DNA of 64,000 bases, from the NCBI RefSeq assembly GCF_001583495.1, contig NZ_LQAQ01000019.1:1-64000 (forward strand). The letters run 5' to 3'. Both the position numbers and the translations under genes were made by a program. This document shows, piece after piece, positions 52,861-62,178 of this stretch. Below the pieces are notes generated by a model. The model saw only the letters and a program-made list of their open reading frames with translations. It did not search any database and was not told the origin of the DNA. The DNA comes from Flammeovirga sp. SJP92 (GTDB lineage Bacteria > Bacteroidota > Bacteroidia > Cytophagales > Flammeovirgaceae). The first letter of the stretch is position 1, and every line of letters begins with the position of its first letter.

Positions 52861-53607
52861 ATGATAAAAATTAATTCAACACTAGGCTCAAATGTCATTG
52901 GCTTCACTATTAACGGTAAAATTGATGATGAAGGACTTCAAGAATTTTTCAAAGCATTAGAAGAAAAAAAGAATGAAAATGGAAAAATAAAGCTTCTTGG
53001 TGAAGTGGAAGCCATGGGTGGCATCGAAGATTTTAAAGCTTTTTTTGATATTCTAAAAGCAAAAGGAATGGCCATCAAAGCCCTTGAGAAATATGCTTTT
53101 GTGGGCAATACAGAATGGATGCAAAAAGTATCTGGCATGATGGATTTTATGATTCCCAATATCCCTATTAAAATGTTTAAGACAGAAGAACGTGATGATG
53201 CTTTAGTTTGGCTATTACAAAAAGAAGAGGCATTTGTTCCTGGTATTCATAAAATTGAAGTGGAACAAAATGACAACTTCCTTGCTTACCGTTTTACTGG
53301 AAAAATCAATCCTCAAGAATACATTGGCCTTGATAGTGAGTTTGCTGCTCAAATCAATTCTGGAAAACCTCTGAACCTTTATATGGAATTTGCTGGTTTT
53401 GAAGGATACAGCAATATCTTAGCCATGTGGGATGATTTTAAAACAGGAATTAAATATTATTCAGACATTAAAAAGGTGGCCATAGTCAACAGTGGTAAGT
53501 GGATGGATTTCCTTGTTAGAATTGGAGATATCTTCACGCCGGGTATTAATATGGAACACTTTGAAGAAAGCGAAAAAGAGCGAGCAAAGACTTGGCTGAA
53601 TATGTAA
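52861..53607 (+). CDS. Tandem SpoIIAA-like (STAS-type) protein
   Basis: Start set at ATG 52861 (MIKINSTLGSNV); the frame opens 14 codons earlier without conserved sequence. The 248-residue protein is a duplication of a SpoIIAA-like unit, ~1-120 and ~126-248. Both copies begin with a beta strand and glycine turn (FTINGKID, RFTGKIN) and both end with a metal-free P-I-x-M/H-F-x-x-E-E motif and a final helix (IKMFKTEERDDALVWLL, MEHFEESEKERAKTWLN). Such units resemble lipid- or regulator-binding STAS domains, but the conserved phosphoserine of true SpoIIAA was not identified. Cytoplasmic; partner unknown. Confidence 0.75.
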   Translation: MIKINSTLGSNVIGFTINGKIDDEGLQEFFKALEEKKNENGKIKLLGEVEAMGGIEDFKAFFDILKAKGMAIKALEKYAFVGNTEWMQKVSGMMDFMIPNIPIKMFKTEERDDALVWLLQKEEAFVPGIHKIEVEQNDNFLAYRFTGKINPQEYIGLDSEFAAQINSGKPLNLYMEFAGFEGYSNILAMWDDFKTGIKYYSDIKKVAIVNSGKWMDFLVRIGDIFTPGINMEHFEESEKERAKTWLNM

Positions 53608-53688
53608 GGATAAAATGATACCCAAGTACTGTCAAAAGAAAGGTCAATGTTGTAACACACTACGCTGGCCTTTTATTTTGATATAAAA

Positions 53689-53721
53689 AATGACACCCTT
53701 CAAATTTTGAAGAGTGTCATT
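53689..53721 (+). terminator. Strong hairpin after the SpoIIAA-like gene
   Basis: 15-bp arms AATGACACCCTTCAA / TTGAAGAGTGTCATT with a 3-nt ATT loop and one mismatch, 81 bp after the stop. A weaker hairpin precedes it. Confidence 0.7.
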
Positions 53722-54290
53722 ATTGGTAATACTTATGTTGGAACAATTTTGATGATAAGTTAATAAATAATTGAATTGGAATAAAAACACGTTTTTAATA
53801 AACGCTTCAAACTATTTACATGGCAAAAAGTATGAGAACATTACTGTTACATTAATTCCGATTGTTGTTGTTATTATTATCAATAAATCTATCTAGTATG
53901 AAATGAAATACATATTTTTTGTTTTTGTACATTACAAATGTAGAGAGTTTCCTAAGAGCAATTTATGGGATATGAACACCTTTCAATGCTTTTTTTAACC
54001 ATACACCTAACTGCTAAAAATCAGTTTTTATATATTTTATATAATTCACCATTCAATGATACTTATTATTAAAAAATCACTACAAAAAGCACTATTTATT
54101 TACAAATAACATAACAACACTCTTCACAATCTGCATGGAAAAAGAGTAATATTTTATAAAAAGTTAGAATTAATCAAAGATTTTTTTTGAGAACACAGTT
54201 TTTTAGCTGTGCTGGAAGAGAAAAAGTACAGCAATTACACAAGTGTTATTTTAACGTTTTTAGGAAAGGTTTTCTATTAATTAGAATGAA

Positions 54291-54419
54291 ATGAGGAGAA
54301 ATCATCAAGTATTCTATAAACTTATTTCTATTGCTTTAAAAGTAATATTGTTCTTATCATTCTATAGAGGTGCTGTATTGCAACGCCCTCGTGTACCACA
54401 ATACAAAACTATTTATTAA
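54291..54419 (+). CDS. Possible 42-residue membrane peptide
   Basis: An ATG-to-TAA small ORF (42 codons). It starts with a basic stretch (MRRNHQVFYK), has a hydrophobic helix (LISIALKVILFLSFY) and ends with a basic/aromatic tail. It is followed 15 bp later by a terminator-like hairpin, so it could be a short transcript unit in an otherwise empty 1-kb gap. No clear ribosome-binding site or promoter. It may equally be a non-coding RNA with a chance ORF. Confidence 0.3.
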   Translation: MRRNHQVFYKLISIALKVILFLSFYRGAVLQRPRVPQYKTIY

Positions 54420-54433
54420 TCATAAAAGAACTC

Positions 54434-54477
54434 AAAACAAGGAACGAAAGCTTCATCTGCTGTAGACTCCTTGTTTT
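54434..54477 (+). terminator. Terminator-like hairpin after small ORF
   Basis: AAAACAAGGA and TCCTTGTTTT pair perfectly (10 bp) across a 24-nt loop, ending in TTTTACACC. Confidence 0.55.
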
Positions 54478-54497
54478 ACACCTTCAAAAGTTTGGAC

Positions 54498-54527
54498 AAA
54501 AAAAGAACGGCCTCCAATCGGAAGCCG
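54498..54527 (-). terminator. leuA terminator
   Basis: On the minus strand CGGCTTCC / GGAGGCCG (one A-C mismatch) with a 4-nt loop runs into seven T residues, about 80 bp after the stop at 54607. Confidence 0.8.
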
Positions 54528-54606
54528 CACTTACCACATACTAACCATAAATGGTTTTTAACCATATATAAACACATATAAACATAAATTCTCTTTAAGG
54601 GCTGCA

Positions 54607-55761
54607 CTAGGCAACCTTAAGCACTTGAAGTAATTCTTCAAGATGCTCATCTTCTACAGTTTGCACTGTATCTGCTTTTTTCAAGAAAGCTTGGTAAGCC
54701 TCCTCTAAAGCGTCGTGATCTAACGTATGACCTAACTTTTGGATGCGATAGAATAATGCTGCTCTACCACTTCTTGCTGTCAATACAATCGATGATTCAG
54801 AAACTCCAACTTCTGCAGGATCGATAATTTCATAATTATCTCTACTCTTAATTACACCGTCTTGGTGAATACCAGAGGAGTGTGAGAATGCATTATCCCC
54901 AACAATCGCTTTGTTTGGCTGAACAGGCATGTTCATAGTTCCTGAAACCAAACGACTGATCTCATAGATCTTTTGAGTGTGAATAGCAGTGTCAAAGTTC
55001 AACATGTTGTGCTTGCGCATTGCCATCACTACCTCTTCCATTGAAGTGTTTCCGGCACGTTCACCGATACCATTTACTGTACACTCAATTTGTCTAGCAC
55101 CATTGCTTACACCTGCTAAAGAGTTGGCTGTTGCCATACCTAAGTCATTGTGACAGTGTGTAGAAATGATTGCTTTATCAATATTTTTAACGTTCTCTTT
55201 TAAGAACTTGATTTTAGCTCCGTATTCTTCTGGAATACAATATCCTGTAGTATCTGGGATGTTTACCACTGTGGCCCCGGCTGCGATTACAGCCTCTATG
55301 ACTCGAGCTAAATAGACATTATCTGTTCTTCCTGCATCTTCTGCATAAAACTCCACGTCTTCTACAAAAGTTTTGGCTAACTTCACTGCTGCAACTCCTC
55401 TTTCGATCACTTGATCTCTGTCTAATCTCAATTTAGTGAAGATATGCTGATCGGATGTTCCGATCCCTGTATGAATTCTTGGTTTTGCAGCAGGTCTTAA
55501 TGCCTCTGCCGCAACCTCAATGTCTTTTTTTACCGCTCTTGTTAGACCACAGACCGTCGAGTTTCTAATTTCTCTCGCAATTCTATTTACTGCTTCAAAG
55601 TCACCAGGACTTGAAATCGGGAAACCCGCCTCTATAATGTCAACGCCCAGATTTTCGAGAGCACGTGCAATAACTAACTTCTCCTCTGTATTCAAACGGC
55701 ACCCTGGTACCTGTTCTCCGTCTCGCAACGTTGTGTCGAAAATAAATACTTTATCGTTCAT
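54607..55761 (-). CDS. leuA: 2-isopropylmalate synthase, short form
   Basis: Start set at ATG 55761 ([17 protein letters not shown]), giving 384 residues. The HMGL-like catalytic barrel is complete: [23 protein letters not shown] and [11 protein letters not shown]. It condenses acetyl-CoA with 2-oxoisovalerate in leucine synthesis. The C-terminal allosteric LeuA dimer domain (~120 residues) of the long form is missing, as in other short Bacteroidetes enzymes, so leucine feedback through that domain is not expected; homocitrate or citramalate synthase is a less likely alternative. It is a single-gene unit here without leuB, leuC or leuD nearby. Confidence 0.85.
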   Translation of the reverse strand: MNDKVFIFDTTLRDGEQVPGCRLNTEEKLVIARALENLGVDIIEAGFPISSPGDFEAVNRIAREIRNSTVCGLTRAVKKDIEVAAEALRPAAKPRIHTGIGTSDQHIFTKLRLDRDQVIERGVAAVKLAKTFVEDVEFYAEDAGRTDNVYLARVIEAVIAAGATVVNIPDTTGYCIPEEYGAKIKFLKENVKNIDKAIISTHCHNDLGMATANSLAGVSNGARQIECTVNGIGERAGNTSMEEVVMAMRKHNMLNFDTAIHTQKIYEISRLVSGTMNMPVQPNKAIVGDNAFSHSSGIHQDGVIKSRDNYEIIDPAEVGVSESSIVLTARSGRAALFYRIQKLGHTLDHDALEEAYQAFLKKADTVQTVEDEHLEELLQVLKVA

Positions 55762-55916
55762 AGGCTTAAACACTTCTTGAAAGGTGTCTGTTATAATCTA
55801 TTTTTAAAACAATTTTATTGGTATTGTTTTGCTAATGTAAAGGGTGATCAAAAGCATCAAAAACAAAAAATTATACATTTTACGATGTTTAATTTAATAT
55901 TTATGTGAATAGAATG

Positions 55917-55924
55917 TAAATTTG
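55917..55924 (+). promoter_or_regulatory. Candidate -7 box TAAATTTG for the 55962 gene
   Basis: TAAATTTG fits TAnnTTTG exactly and lies 38 bp before the ATG. No clear TTG at -33, so support is partial. Confidence 0.4.
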
Positions 55925-55961
55925 GCAATGTGTAAGGTTATTAAAGATCATAATAAATACG

Positions 55962-57533
55962 ATGCCTAAAGAAAGATCAAATCACTTATATCAGTTAATT
56001 AAATCAATGTCGAGAAGTGAGAAACGGTATTTTAAACTTGTTTCTAACGAATCGAAGAGTAATTCTTCGAAGAAATTCATGCTTCTTTTTGAACTAATTG
56101 ACAAGCAAGATATTTTTGATGAAGAACAATTATTAGCTTCCACTCCCGAGTTAAAACCTATACAATTTTCAAATCTTAAAGCTCATCTTTACAAACGAAT
56201 TTTACAGGCATTAAGGCAGTTTCATTTGACAAAAATGGAAGACGCCGAAATCAGAGAAATGATTGATCATGCTGAATTATTATATAACAGAGGGCTTTAT
56301 GATCAATGTGCGGACATCTTAAGAAAGAGTAAGAAAAAAGCACAGAAGAGTGATCATCTAGAATTGCTCTTGGAAATTTTGAGATGGGAGAAAAGTTTGC
56401 TGACACATACGCTCGACAAACATAATCAGAGAAGGGTAAATAAATTGATTCAAGAGGTACAGGATACCAATGACCGAATCAATCAGATCAATAAATTTTC
56501 TAATATTTCCGCAAAGCTGAATGCCTTTTATCTAAAGGTAGGCTATGTTAAAAGTGAAAAAGACCTTAAGAAGGTCAACGACCTTGTCAATAATGATATC
56601 TTATCTATTGATGAAAATAAATTTTCAATCAACGAGAAGCTATCATTGTATGAGTTGTATATCGGGTTTTATTACTTCACTCACAATGTGGAAAAAGGAC
56701 ATGCTTATGCACAGAAATGCCTCAACATTTTCCATAACGATCCTGACCTGATTCCTTCCCGATTGGACGTTTACATTAGAACTATCAACAATCTTCTGAT
56801 AGGGCAATATAAGCTTTATAAATACAAAGAGTTTATCGATACAAAGTCTTTGTTCAGAAAAATCCGTTCTAATGAAAAAATTGAGTTGAGTGAAAACATT
56901 AAGATGAAATTGCTGAAATACTCTTATGTACATGAATTTAACCGACTGTTTATGCTCGGCGACTTCACCGGGGGGGTACAAAGGGTAAATCTGTTATTAA
57001 ATAATATTGAGTTTTTTATTGAGAAATTGAATAAGCACTCAAGACTTATTTTATATTACAAAATTGCCTGTTTGTATTTTGGGGCAAGTGACTTCAGACT
57101 CTCTTCAAAATGGCTGAACAGAATTATAAATTCCGATGCACTAGAGATGGACGTGCGTGAGGATGTCCACGTTTATGCAAGAATTGTCAATCTGATTTGT
57201 CATTATGAAATGGGAAATACTGACTTGGTGGATTATTATGTAAAGTCCACTTACCGTTTCATGCTTCGCAAAGACAATCTCTTCAAATTTCAGATTTACA
57301 TTATGAAATTCTTGAAAAAGCTTTCTAGAAATATGAACGATTATGAACTGACAAATGCCTTTATTGAACTGAAGGATTTATTAAAGCCATTGGAAAGTGA
57401 TCAATTTGAGAAGCACCCTTTTATGTACTTTGATATTATTTCGTGGCTGGAAGGAAAGATCGAGAAAAAATCTGTTCAAGAAGTGATTCAAGGCAAAGCA
57501 AAAGCATTAATTGGAGAAGACTATCCTTCATAA
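55962..57533 (+). CDS. Large helical protein of unknown function (TPR-like)
   Basis: A 523-residue cytoplasmic protein without signal peptide or membrane segments. Charged helices run throughout and several two-helix repeats have TPR-like spacing (for example AELLYNRGLYDQCADILRKS near residue 110), so it is probably an alpha-solenoid. It is conserved in character among Bacteroidetes, but I do not recognise a named family. Divergent from leuA with a 200-bp gap; no operon partner. No function assigned. Confidence 0.65.
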   Translation: MPKERSNHLYQLIKSMSRSEKRYFKLVSNESKSNSSKKFMLLFELIDKQDIFDEEQLLASTPELKPIQFSNLKAHLYKRILQALRQFHLTKMEDAEIREMIDHAELLYNRGLYDQCADILRKSKKKAQKSDHLELLLEILRWEKSLLTHTLDKHNQRRVNKLIQEVQDTNDRINQINKFSNISAKLNAFYLKVGYVKSEKDLKKVNDLVNNDILSIDENKFSINEKLSLYELYIGFYYFTHNVEKGHAYAQKCLNIFHNDPDLIPSRLDVYIRTINNLLIGQYKLYKYKEFIDTKSLFRKIRSNEKIELSENIKMKLLKYSYVHEFNRLFMLGDFTGGVQRVNLLLNNIEFFIEKLNKHSRLILYYKIACLYFGASDFRLSSKWLNRIINSDALEMDVREDVHVYARIVNLICHYEMGNTDLVDYYVKSTYRFMLRKDNLFKFQIYIMKFLKKLSRNMNDYELTNAFIELKDLLKPLESDQFEKHPFMYFDIISWLEGKIEKKSVQEVIQGKAKALIGEDYPS

Positions 57534-57822
57534 AAGCTTCATTTTCAGATAAAATAAAAAAGGTATTCAGGAAGTGTATTAGACAGCGTATCAGGGAGTA
57601 TGTCTTTGGTTTGAATATTTGTCTTAAGATAATGAAACTCAATGAAACAATTTAACGTCTAGTTTATTTATACAATTAACTTACATTTCCATATTATACA
57701 TTTTACATTAAGTCATTTTTTTGTTTAATTACTTAATACTCAATCAGAGATAATTTACATTAAATATATCTTGATCTAAAATAAACACATATGGAAAAAT
57801 CACTATCAAAATAATTTACTAG

Positions 57823-58743
57823 ATGTCAAATTTAATATTATCACAAAAAGACCTAAAATACCTGCCCTACTCCATGATAGTAGAGTTTAAAGAAATGCCT
57901 GAAGAAGCGCAATATGAGTTCTTTCATGAAATGAAAAAATTCAAGCGTTCAAAAGTCATTATGTATTTATTGCATTTCTTTCCGCTCCATGTGTCATTAG
58001 GTTATGTAGGAAAATGGATTGAACAGTTTTTATTCTGGATTACAGCAGGTGGATTCGGGGTTTGGTGGCTTGTTCTACTTTTCACTATCCCTTCAGAAAT
58101 CAAACAATTCAATAGAAAAGTAGCACAGGAGATTTTTAAAGATATTGCTTTAAAATATGGGTTCAAGAAAAAATACAAGCATGTGCCTACTAAAGCAATT
58201 GTAAAACCTCAAGCATTAAACCTTCCTGAGTTTGACCCAACACTTCCAACTTTAGATCATCTAAAAGAAGGCTTTATGTTTGACTTGGATGGAAAAACCT
58301 GGCAGATTGTAGAAGAATATCAGCAGGATTTTGAAAATAAAAATTCAGAACGTCTTTTTATCTGTCATCATGATTTAGAAGAGAAGTTTTTAAGGTATTC
58401 TAATGAAGGGTATTTCAAGAAAGTACTTTGGAGTAAAGCAGTCAGTGTATTTCAGATCGACCCTGAGTTAGAAAAGAAAATTAAAGTACATGGAAGCCCT
58501 GCCAACATTTTATACCTGAACGGTCATCGTTTCTTTAAAGAAGATAAAGAAAAAGGGCTGATGTTTAGAATTTCTAAAACAGTGGCAGCACCTCTTGGAG
58601 AGTCAATTAAAACATGGCATTTCTTCAATGAAGACCGCACACTGACTTTAAAAATAGAATCCTCAAGAAATAAATTAAAAGCTTACCAAGGAAAAGTAAT
58701 AGATGAAAATGAAATTACTGATATTCTTCCTTATAAAATTTAA
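57823..58743 (+). CDS. TM2-domain protein with DUF4178-like C-terminus
   Basis: A 306-residue protein. Residues ~45-100 hold two membrane segments with a turn, the pattern of a TM2 domain (LLHFFPLHVSLGYVGK, then TAGGFGVWWLVLLFTIP). Residues ~150-300 resemble DUF4178 (GFMFDLDGKTWQIVEEYQQD start, beta-rich with a WHFFNEDRTLTLKIE strand). The function of this combination is unknown; it may be a membrane-anchored sensor or stress protein. The gene is followed by a strong bidirectional terminator. The DUF4178 link is by pattern only. Confidence 0.6.
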   Translation: MSNLILSQKDLKYLPYSMIVEFKEMPEEAQYEFFHEMKKFKRSKVIMYLLHFFPLHVSLGYVGKWIEQFLFWITAGGFGVWWLVLLFTIPSEIKQFNRKVAQEIFKDIALKYGFKKKYKHVPTKAIVKPQALNLPEFDPTLPTLDHLKEGFMFDLDGKTWQIVEEYQQDFENKNSERLFICHHDLEEKFLRYSNEGYFKKVLWSKAVSVFQIDPELEKKIKVHGSPANILYLNGHRFFKEDKEKGLMFRISKTVAAPLGESIKTWHFFNEDRTLTLKIESSRNKLKAYQGKVIDENEITDILPYKI

Positions 58744-58748
58744 AAGCT

Positions 58749-58794
58749 AAAAAAATACCCTTGCAATTCTTCAAAACTGCAAGGGTATTTTTTT
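58749..58794. terminator. Bidirectional terminator
   Basis: AAAAATACCCTTGCA and TGCAAGGGTATTTTT form a 15-bp perfect stem with 12-nt loop and T-runs on both strands, between convergent genes. Confidence 0.9.
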
Positions 58795-58797
58795 GCC

Positions 58798-59244
58798 TTA
58801 TTCTTTTATGATTTGATGTAAATGATGCTCTAAATGTTCTACATAATCTTTCATCAAAAACTCTAAATCTTTCACCTCTTCATTACCAAGCAAAATAGGA
58901 TATGCTAAGGTATCAGAAGTCTGCTTTTCCATTATTATTTTAATTCTGATATTTATTGCCTTCCAAAAAGCAACCAATTCCATTATATCAGCACTCTGAT
59001 AATCATTCACTCTTACTAAATCATCTTGACTATAACTTACCACTTTATAGGGTTTACTACTGAATTCAATTTCTGTAAATCGCTGAAGGTTATTAATTCC
59101 TGAATCGATAAGATGACCTAAAATCTCTTTTTTTGACCATTTTTCAGGGTTTACCTTTGTTTCCAAATCCAGTACAGAGGCTTTTGATAAAAATTCAACA
59201 CATTGATGAACGTGTTGTTCCAGTTTTTTTGTTATGTCCTTCAT
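58798..59244 (-). CDS. DinB-like superfamily protein
   Basis: A 148-residue four-helix-bundle protein. KWSKKEILGHLIDSGINN is the typical DinB second helix with His44, and the C-terminus has a His cluster (residues 137-143 in VEHLEHHLHQ), so three His ligands can bind a divalent metal. Family members are thiol S-transferases or of unknown role; this one cannot be assigned further. Its start is 34 bp after the stop of the membrane protein gene on the same strand, so the two may be co-transcribed. Confidence 0.8.
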   Translation of the reverse strand: MKDITKKLEQHVHQCVEFLSKASVLDLETKVNPEKWSKKEILGHLIDSGINNLQRFTEIEFSSKPYKVVSYSQDDLVRVNDYQSADIMELVAFWKAINIRIKIIMEKQTSDTLAYPILLGNEEVKDLEFLMKDYVEHLEHHLHQIIKE

Positions 59245-59278
59245 AATTAGTTAATGATTGATCTATTAATTAGAATTG

Positions 59279-59794
59279 TTAATCCTCCTCTCTTTCTATC
59301 AATTCCACTCTTTGAATAACTTTATTAATTTTTGGTTGAATTATCCAGATTCCTATAGGCCAAAAAAGCAACATAAAAAATAATGATATAGATGATTCTT
59401 CTTCTTTTCTACCTGCTGTTCTATAGAGTCTATTTAAAGAATTTGCACCAAAAATATAAATTTGAAGGAATGCAAAAATGAAGTAAAAACCAATCAATGC
59501 ATACCAACCTGTCACGGTAATATTATTGATCCCTGACATTATCAAAAAGATATAAAGTCCAATCACCAACACTATATTTAAAAGAAAAAAAGCATTACTT
59601 TTTTCCTCTGCCTCTGATACATAATTATTGGTTTCTAAACCTATAATAATTATCCAAAGGTGGATCAAAACAAAAGAAACAGAGTGTACAATTTTAGTAA
59701 GAAAAGGATCTGAAAATGAAACATAAAGTAATACTAATCCAATAATTTGAATGAAAAATACTTGCCAATGCTTAAGTTTAAAATAGAAGTCCAT
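59279..59794 (-). CDS. Five-helix membrane protein, unknown
   Basis: A 171-residue integral membrane protein with about five hydrophobic segments (VFFIQIIGLVLLYVSF near the start, FVLIHLWIIIIGL, FFLLNIVLVIGLYIFLI, WYALIGFYFIFAFLQIYIFG and LFFMLLFWPIGIWII). No signature motif. Ends in a charged EREED tail. MITE copy D lies upstream. Confidence 0.65.
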   Translation of the reverse strand: MDFYFKLKHWQVFFIQIIGLVLLYVSFSDPFLTKIVHSVSFVLIHLWIIIIGLETNNYVSEAEEKSNAFFLLNIVLVIGLYIFLIMSGINNITVTGWYALIGFYFIFAFLQIYIFGANSLNRLYRTAGRKEEESSISLFFMLLFWPIGIWIIQPKINKVIQRVELIEREED

Positions 59795-59859
59795 AATCGA
59801 TAGTTTACTTGTGTTCGTTGATTTTACTTATACAAAGGTAAAAAAGAATAGGTATATTA

Positions 59860-60018
59860 AGTACTAGGACAAAAATAAACGGACATGTTATCTTATCTTT
59901 TTTACCCTACTCTTCGTTAGATTTTTATCACGTAGCTATAGCTATGCTCTGCAAATCTGCCTCGATTAGAATAAAAAATATTAAACTAAAATTATCCCTT
60001 TTCTTGTGTCCTAGTACT
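59860..60018. mobile_element. MITE family 2, copy D (159 bp, TA target)
   Basis: Flanked by TA at 59858-59859 and 60019-60020. Ends AGTACTAGGACAAAAATAAA and, from the right, AGTACTAGGACACAAGAAAA share the first 12 bases. It matches copy B over nearly the full length, including GCTATGCTCTGCAAATCTGC, but with one copy of the 47-bp unit. Confidence 0.88.
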
Positions 60019-60041
60019 TACAAAGACAAACAATAGTTTAC

Positions 60042-60072
60042 AAAAAAGGCCTGAAATTTTCATTTCAGGCCT
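60042..60072 (-). terminator. Rho-independent terminator of the MATE gene
   Basis: On the minus strand a perfect 11-bp stem AGGCCTGAAAT / ATTTCAGGCCT with 4-nt loop and six T residues, 9 bp after the stop at 60081. Confidence 0.92.
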
Positions 60073-60080
60073 CAATATTT

Positions 60081-61463
60081 TTATGCTATTTTTCTTTCAA
60101 AAGGAATATGTTGTTCTTCCACTTTTCGAAGTCGATAACTGAATCTTTTGACAAAAAACAGGCAAATAATTCCTAAACCAAGTGGGAATCCCATCCAAAT
60201 ACCTTGCTCTCCCTGTCCCCAATGAAACGCACACATGTAAGAAAAAGGAATGGCAATAATGAAATAGGAAGAGAAAATAAACCACATAGGTACTTTAAAA
60301 TCATGCAAACCACGGCAAGCTCCTGAATAGGCGATCTCAATGGCATCAAAAGTTTGATAAGATGCCAGCCATACCATAAATAGCTGTGCAAATTGAATCA
60401 CTTCCTGATCATCTGTAAAAAGATAAGGCATCCATGATCTTCCAGTCAAAAAGAAAACAACAGCTCCAAAAGACATCAAAGTTACAATGATTAAAGAAGC
60501 ATAGGTTACTTTTTTCACCTCCCTGAAGTCTCTTTTACCAAAACTTTGACTGACTAGAATACCTGTAGCGGCTCCTATTCCTTGATATACCATAAACCCT
60601 AAAGTGCTCAAACTGATTGCAACCTGATGTGCTGCCAATCCTACTTCAGAAATCCAGCCCATCATTATTGTAGAGATAGAGAAAGCGGCACTTTCCATCA
60701 ATAACTGAAAAGCCATTGGAATACCATTGGTAAAAAATTCTTTTACCTCATGTGCAGTAACTGTCACTTTATTAAAAAGTGAAGCAAATACAGCATATTT
60801 TTTATACGAGTAGAAAACATAAATGGCCCCACCGGCCATCACCAATCTGGCCAGAAGTGTACCTACTCCGGCTCCAATCAATCCCATTTTTGGAGCACCT
60901 ATTAAACCAAATACAAATACAAAATCACCAATGATATTCACAATATTACCTACCAAAGTAATTTTCATTCCCATTTTAGTGTCTCCAATTCCCTCAAAAA
61001 GTTGTTTAAAGGTCAAGAAAATCATCTGAGGAATGAGTGAAACCATCAAAATGATTAAATAAGCTTGAGAAGAAGCTATAATTGTTTCGGGTTGCCCCAT
61101 ATAAGGCATGTAAAAATACAGTACAACTAAGAGCAGTAATAATACCAACGACAAAATTCCATTGGCCATAAAACTGTTTTTTAATGCACTTGTGGCCTTT
61201 TTGTTATTGTTGAGACCAATGGCTTCACCAATTTTGGGTGTAAGAATAAAGGTGAATCCCATTCCAAAAAGAAGCACCAGGTTAAAAATGGTGTTGGAGA
61301 ATGAGGCGGCGGCTAAGGGTGTTCTTCCGAGCTGGCCGATAATCATATTATCCACCAATCCAACAGAAATTTGGCCTACTTGAGCTAGAATTACAGGCCA
61401 ACCGAGTTTTAAAATTGTAGAGAATAAAGGATTGTACTCCTTCCACTGTCTTTTCAATTGCAT
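60081..61463 (-). CDS. MATE-family multidrug/Na+ antiporter (NorM-like)
   Basis: A 460-residue efflux protein with twelve hydrophobic helices, the usual MATE length. The N-terminal half has GWPVILAQVGQISVGLVDNM and the PLAAASFSNT loop typical of the NorM branch, and the C-terminal half repeats the fold with EVGLAAHQVAISLSTLGFM and the GAATGILVSQSFGKRD loop. It exports cationic drugs or metabolites with Na+ or H+ coupling. Single-gene unit with its own terminator. Substrate unknown. Confidence 0.93.
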   Translation of the reverse strand: MQLKRQWKEYNPLFSTILKLGWPVILAQVGQISVGLVDNMIIGQLGRTPLAAASFSNTIFNLVLLFGMGFTFILTPKIGEAIGLNNNKKATSALKNSFMANGILSLVLLLLLVVLYFYMPYMGQPETIIASSQAYLIILMVSLIPQMIFLTFKQLFEGIGDTKMGMKITLVGNIVNIIGDFVFVFGLIGAPKMGLIGAGVGTLLARLVMAGGAIYVFYSYKKYAVFASLFNKVTVTAHEVKEFFTNGIPMAFQLLMESAAFSISTIMMGWISEVGLAAHQVAISLSTLGFMVYQGIGAATGILVSQSFGKRDFREVKKVTYASLIIVTLMSFGAVVFFLTGRSWMPYLFTDDQEVIQFAQLFMVWLASYQTFDAIEIAYSGACRGLHDFKVPMWFIFSSYFIIAIPFSYMCAFHWGQGEQGIWMGFPLGLGIICLFFVKRFSYRLRKVEEQHIPFERKIA

Positions 61464-61686
61464 TTTCTTAAATGTTTTAAAAATTGAATTGAAACAGACG
61501 AGACCTTCCCCTTTATTACCTCTCCTGCATAGTTATTTTGGCAGCTGGACAGCTGGGCTTTAAGGTGAAAAACTAACTAGCATTCCACGAGATAACAAAG
61601 TCGTTGTTCAGAAAATCTATTATTATTTTTCGGGATGCAAAAATACAACAAACAATCCGAAAGAGTAGTTTATGATAAGTTTTATT

Positions 61687-61725
61687 AAAAGAAAACCCCT
61701 TTTATCTTCTACAAAATAAAAGGGA
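61687..61725 (-). terminator. Terminator after the HPt gene
   Basis: On the minus strand CCCTTTTAT and ATAAAAGGG pair (9 bp) with a 10-nt loop and run into TTTTCTTTT, 12 bp after the stop at 61737. Confidence 0.7.
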
Positions 61726-61736
61726 TAAGTTTAGTT

Positions 61737-62084
61737 TTACTGTGATAAAGTTTTTTTAATTTCTTCCACTAATAGCTTGCACTCGTCGAAAAGTAATTTG
61801 TACTTCTCTTTTAATGTACTCACAGATGTTTCTTCTTTTGCAATCTTCTCCATTGCCAATACCTGATCTTTGATCTCTTGTATTGCAATAAAATTAAGAG
61901 TAGACTTAAAGTTGTGAAGATTTTTGTACGCAGATTTCCAATCCCCAAGATTGATACTCTCATCAATACTTTTGAGTTGATCAGGGGCGTCAAGTACAAA
62001 ACGTTCCATCATCTCTGCTATCAGTATTTTGTCCCCTCCTGAAAAGGTTTCGAGGTAAGACAAATCTACCCTAGAATTTCCCAT
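61737..62084 (-). CDS. Stand-alone histidine phosphotransfer (HPt) protein
   Basis: A 115-residue four-helix HPt domain. The phosphorylated residue is His57 in NLHNFKST, fitting the HxxKxx(S/T) pattern. HPt proteins carry phosphoryl groups from hybrid kinases to response regulators. It lies 94 bp after the sigma-54 regulator gene on the same strand, with a terminator after it, so the regulator is a plausible partner. The kinase that feeds it is not in the window. Confidence 0.85.
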   Translation of the reverse strand: MGNSRVDLSYLETFSGGDKILIAEMMERFVLDAPDQLKSIDESINLGDWKSAYKNLHNFKSTLNFIAIQEIKDQVLAMEKIAKEETSVSTLKEKYKLLFDECKLLVEEIKKTLSQ

Positions 62085-62178
62085 GATTTTTAAATAAACA
62101 CACTAATTAGCATTTTATCTACCTGCAAAAATGACATTAAGTTGAATAGGTGTCATGCAGTAGATTTTTAGATTGAAT

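Larger units (their letters stand above)
53608..54606. other. 999-bp gap with terminators and a possible small transcript
   Basis: Begins with two hairpins after the SpoIIAA-like gene (one near 53638-53672, a stronger one at 53689-53721). About 53,760-54,180 is AT-rich with no clear feature. From 54,195 there are short inverted repeats (CACAG/CTGTG and GCTGT/ACAGC), then a 42-codon ORF (54291-54419), a terminator-like hairpin (54434-54477) and the leuA terminator (54498-54527). Confidence 0.55.

Noticed and set aside
57443-57655. 70-residue ORF at the end of the helical protein gene
   Set aside because: Shadow of the longer gene in another frame, running into the gap.
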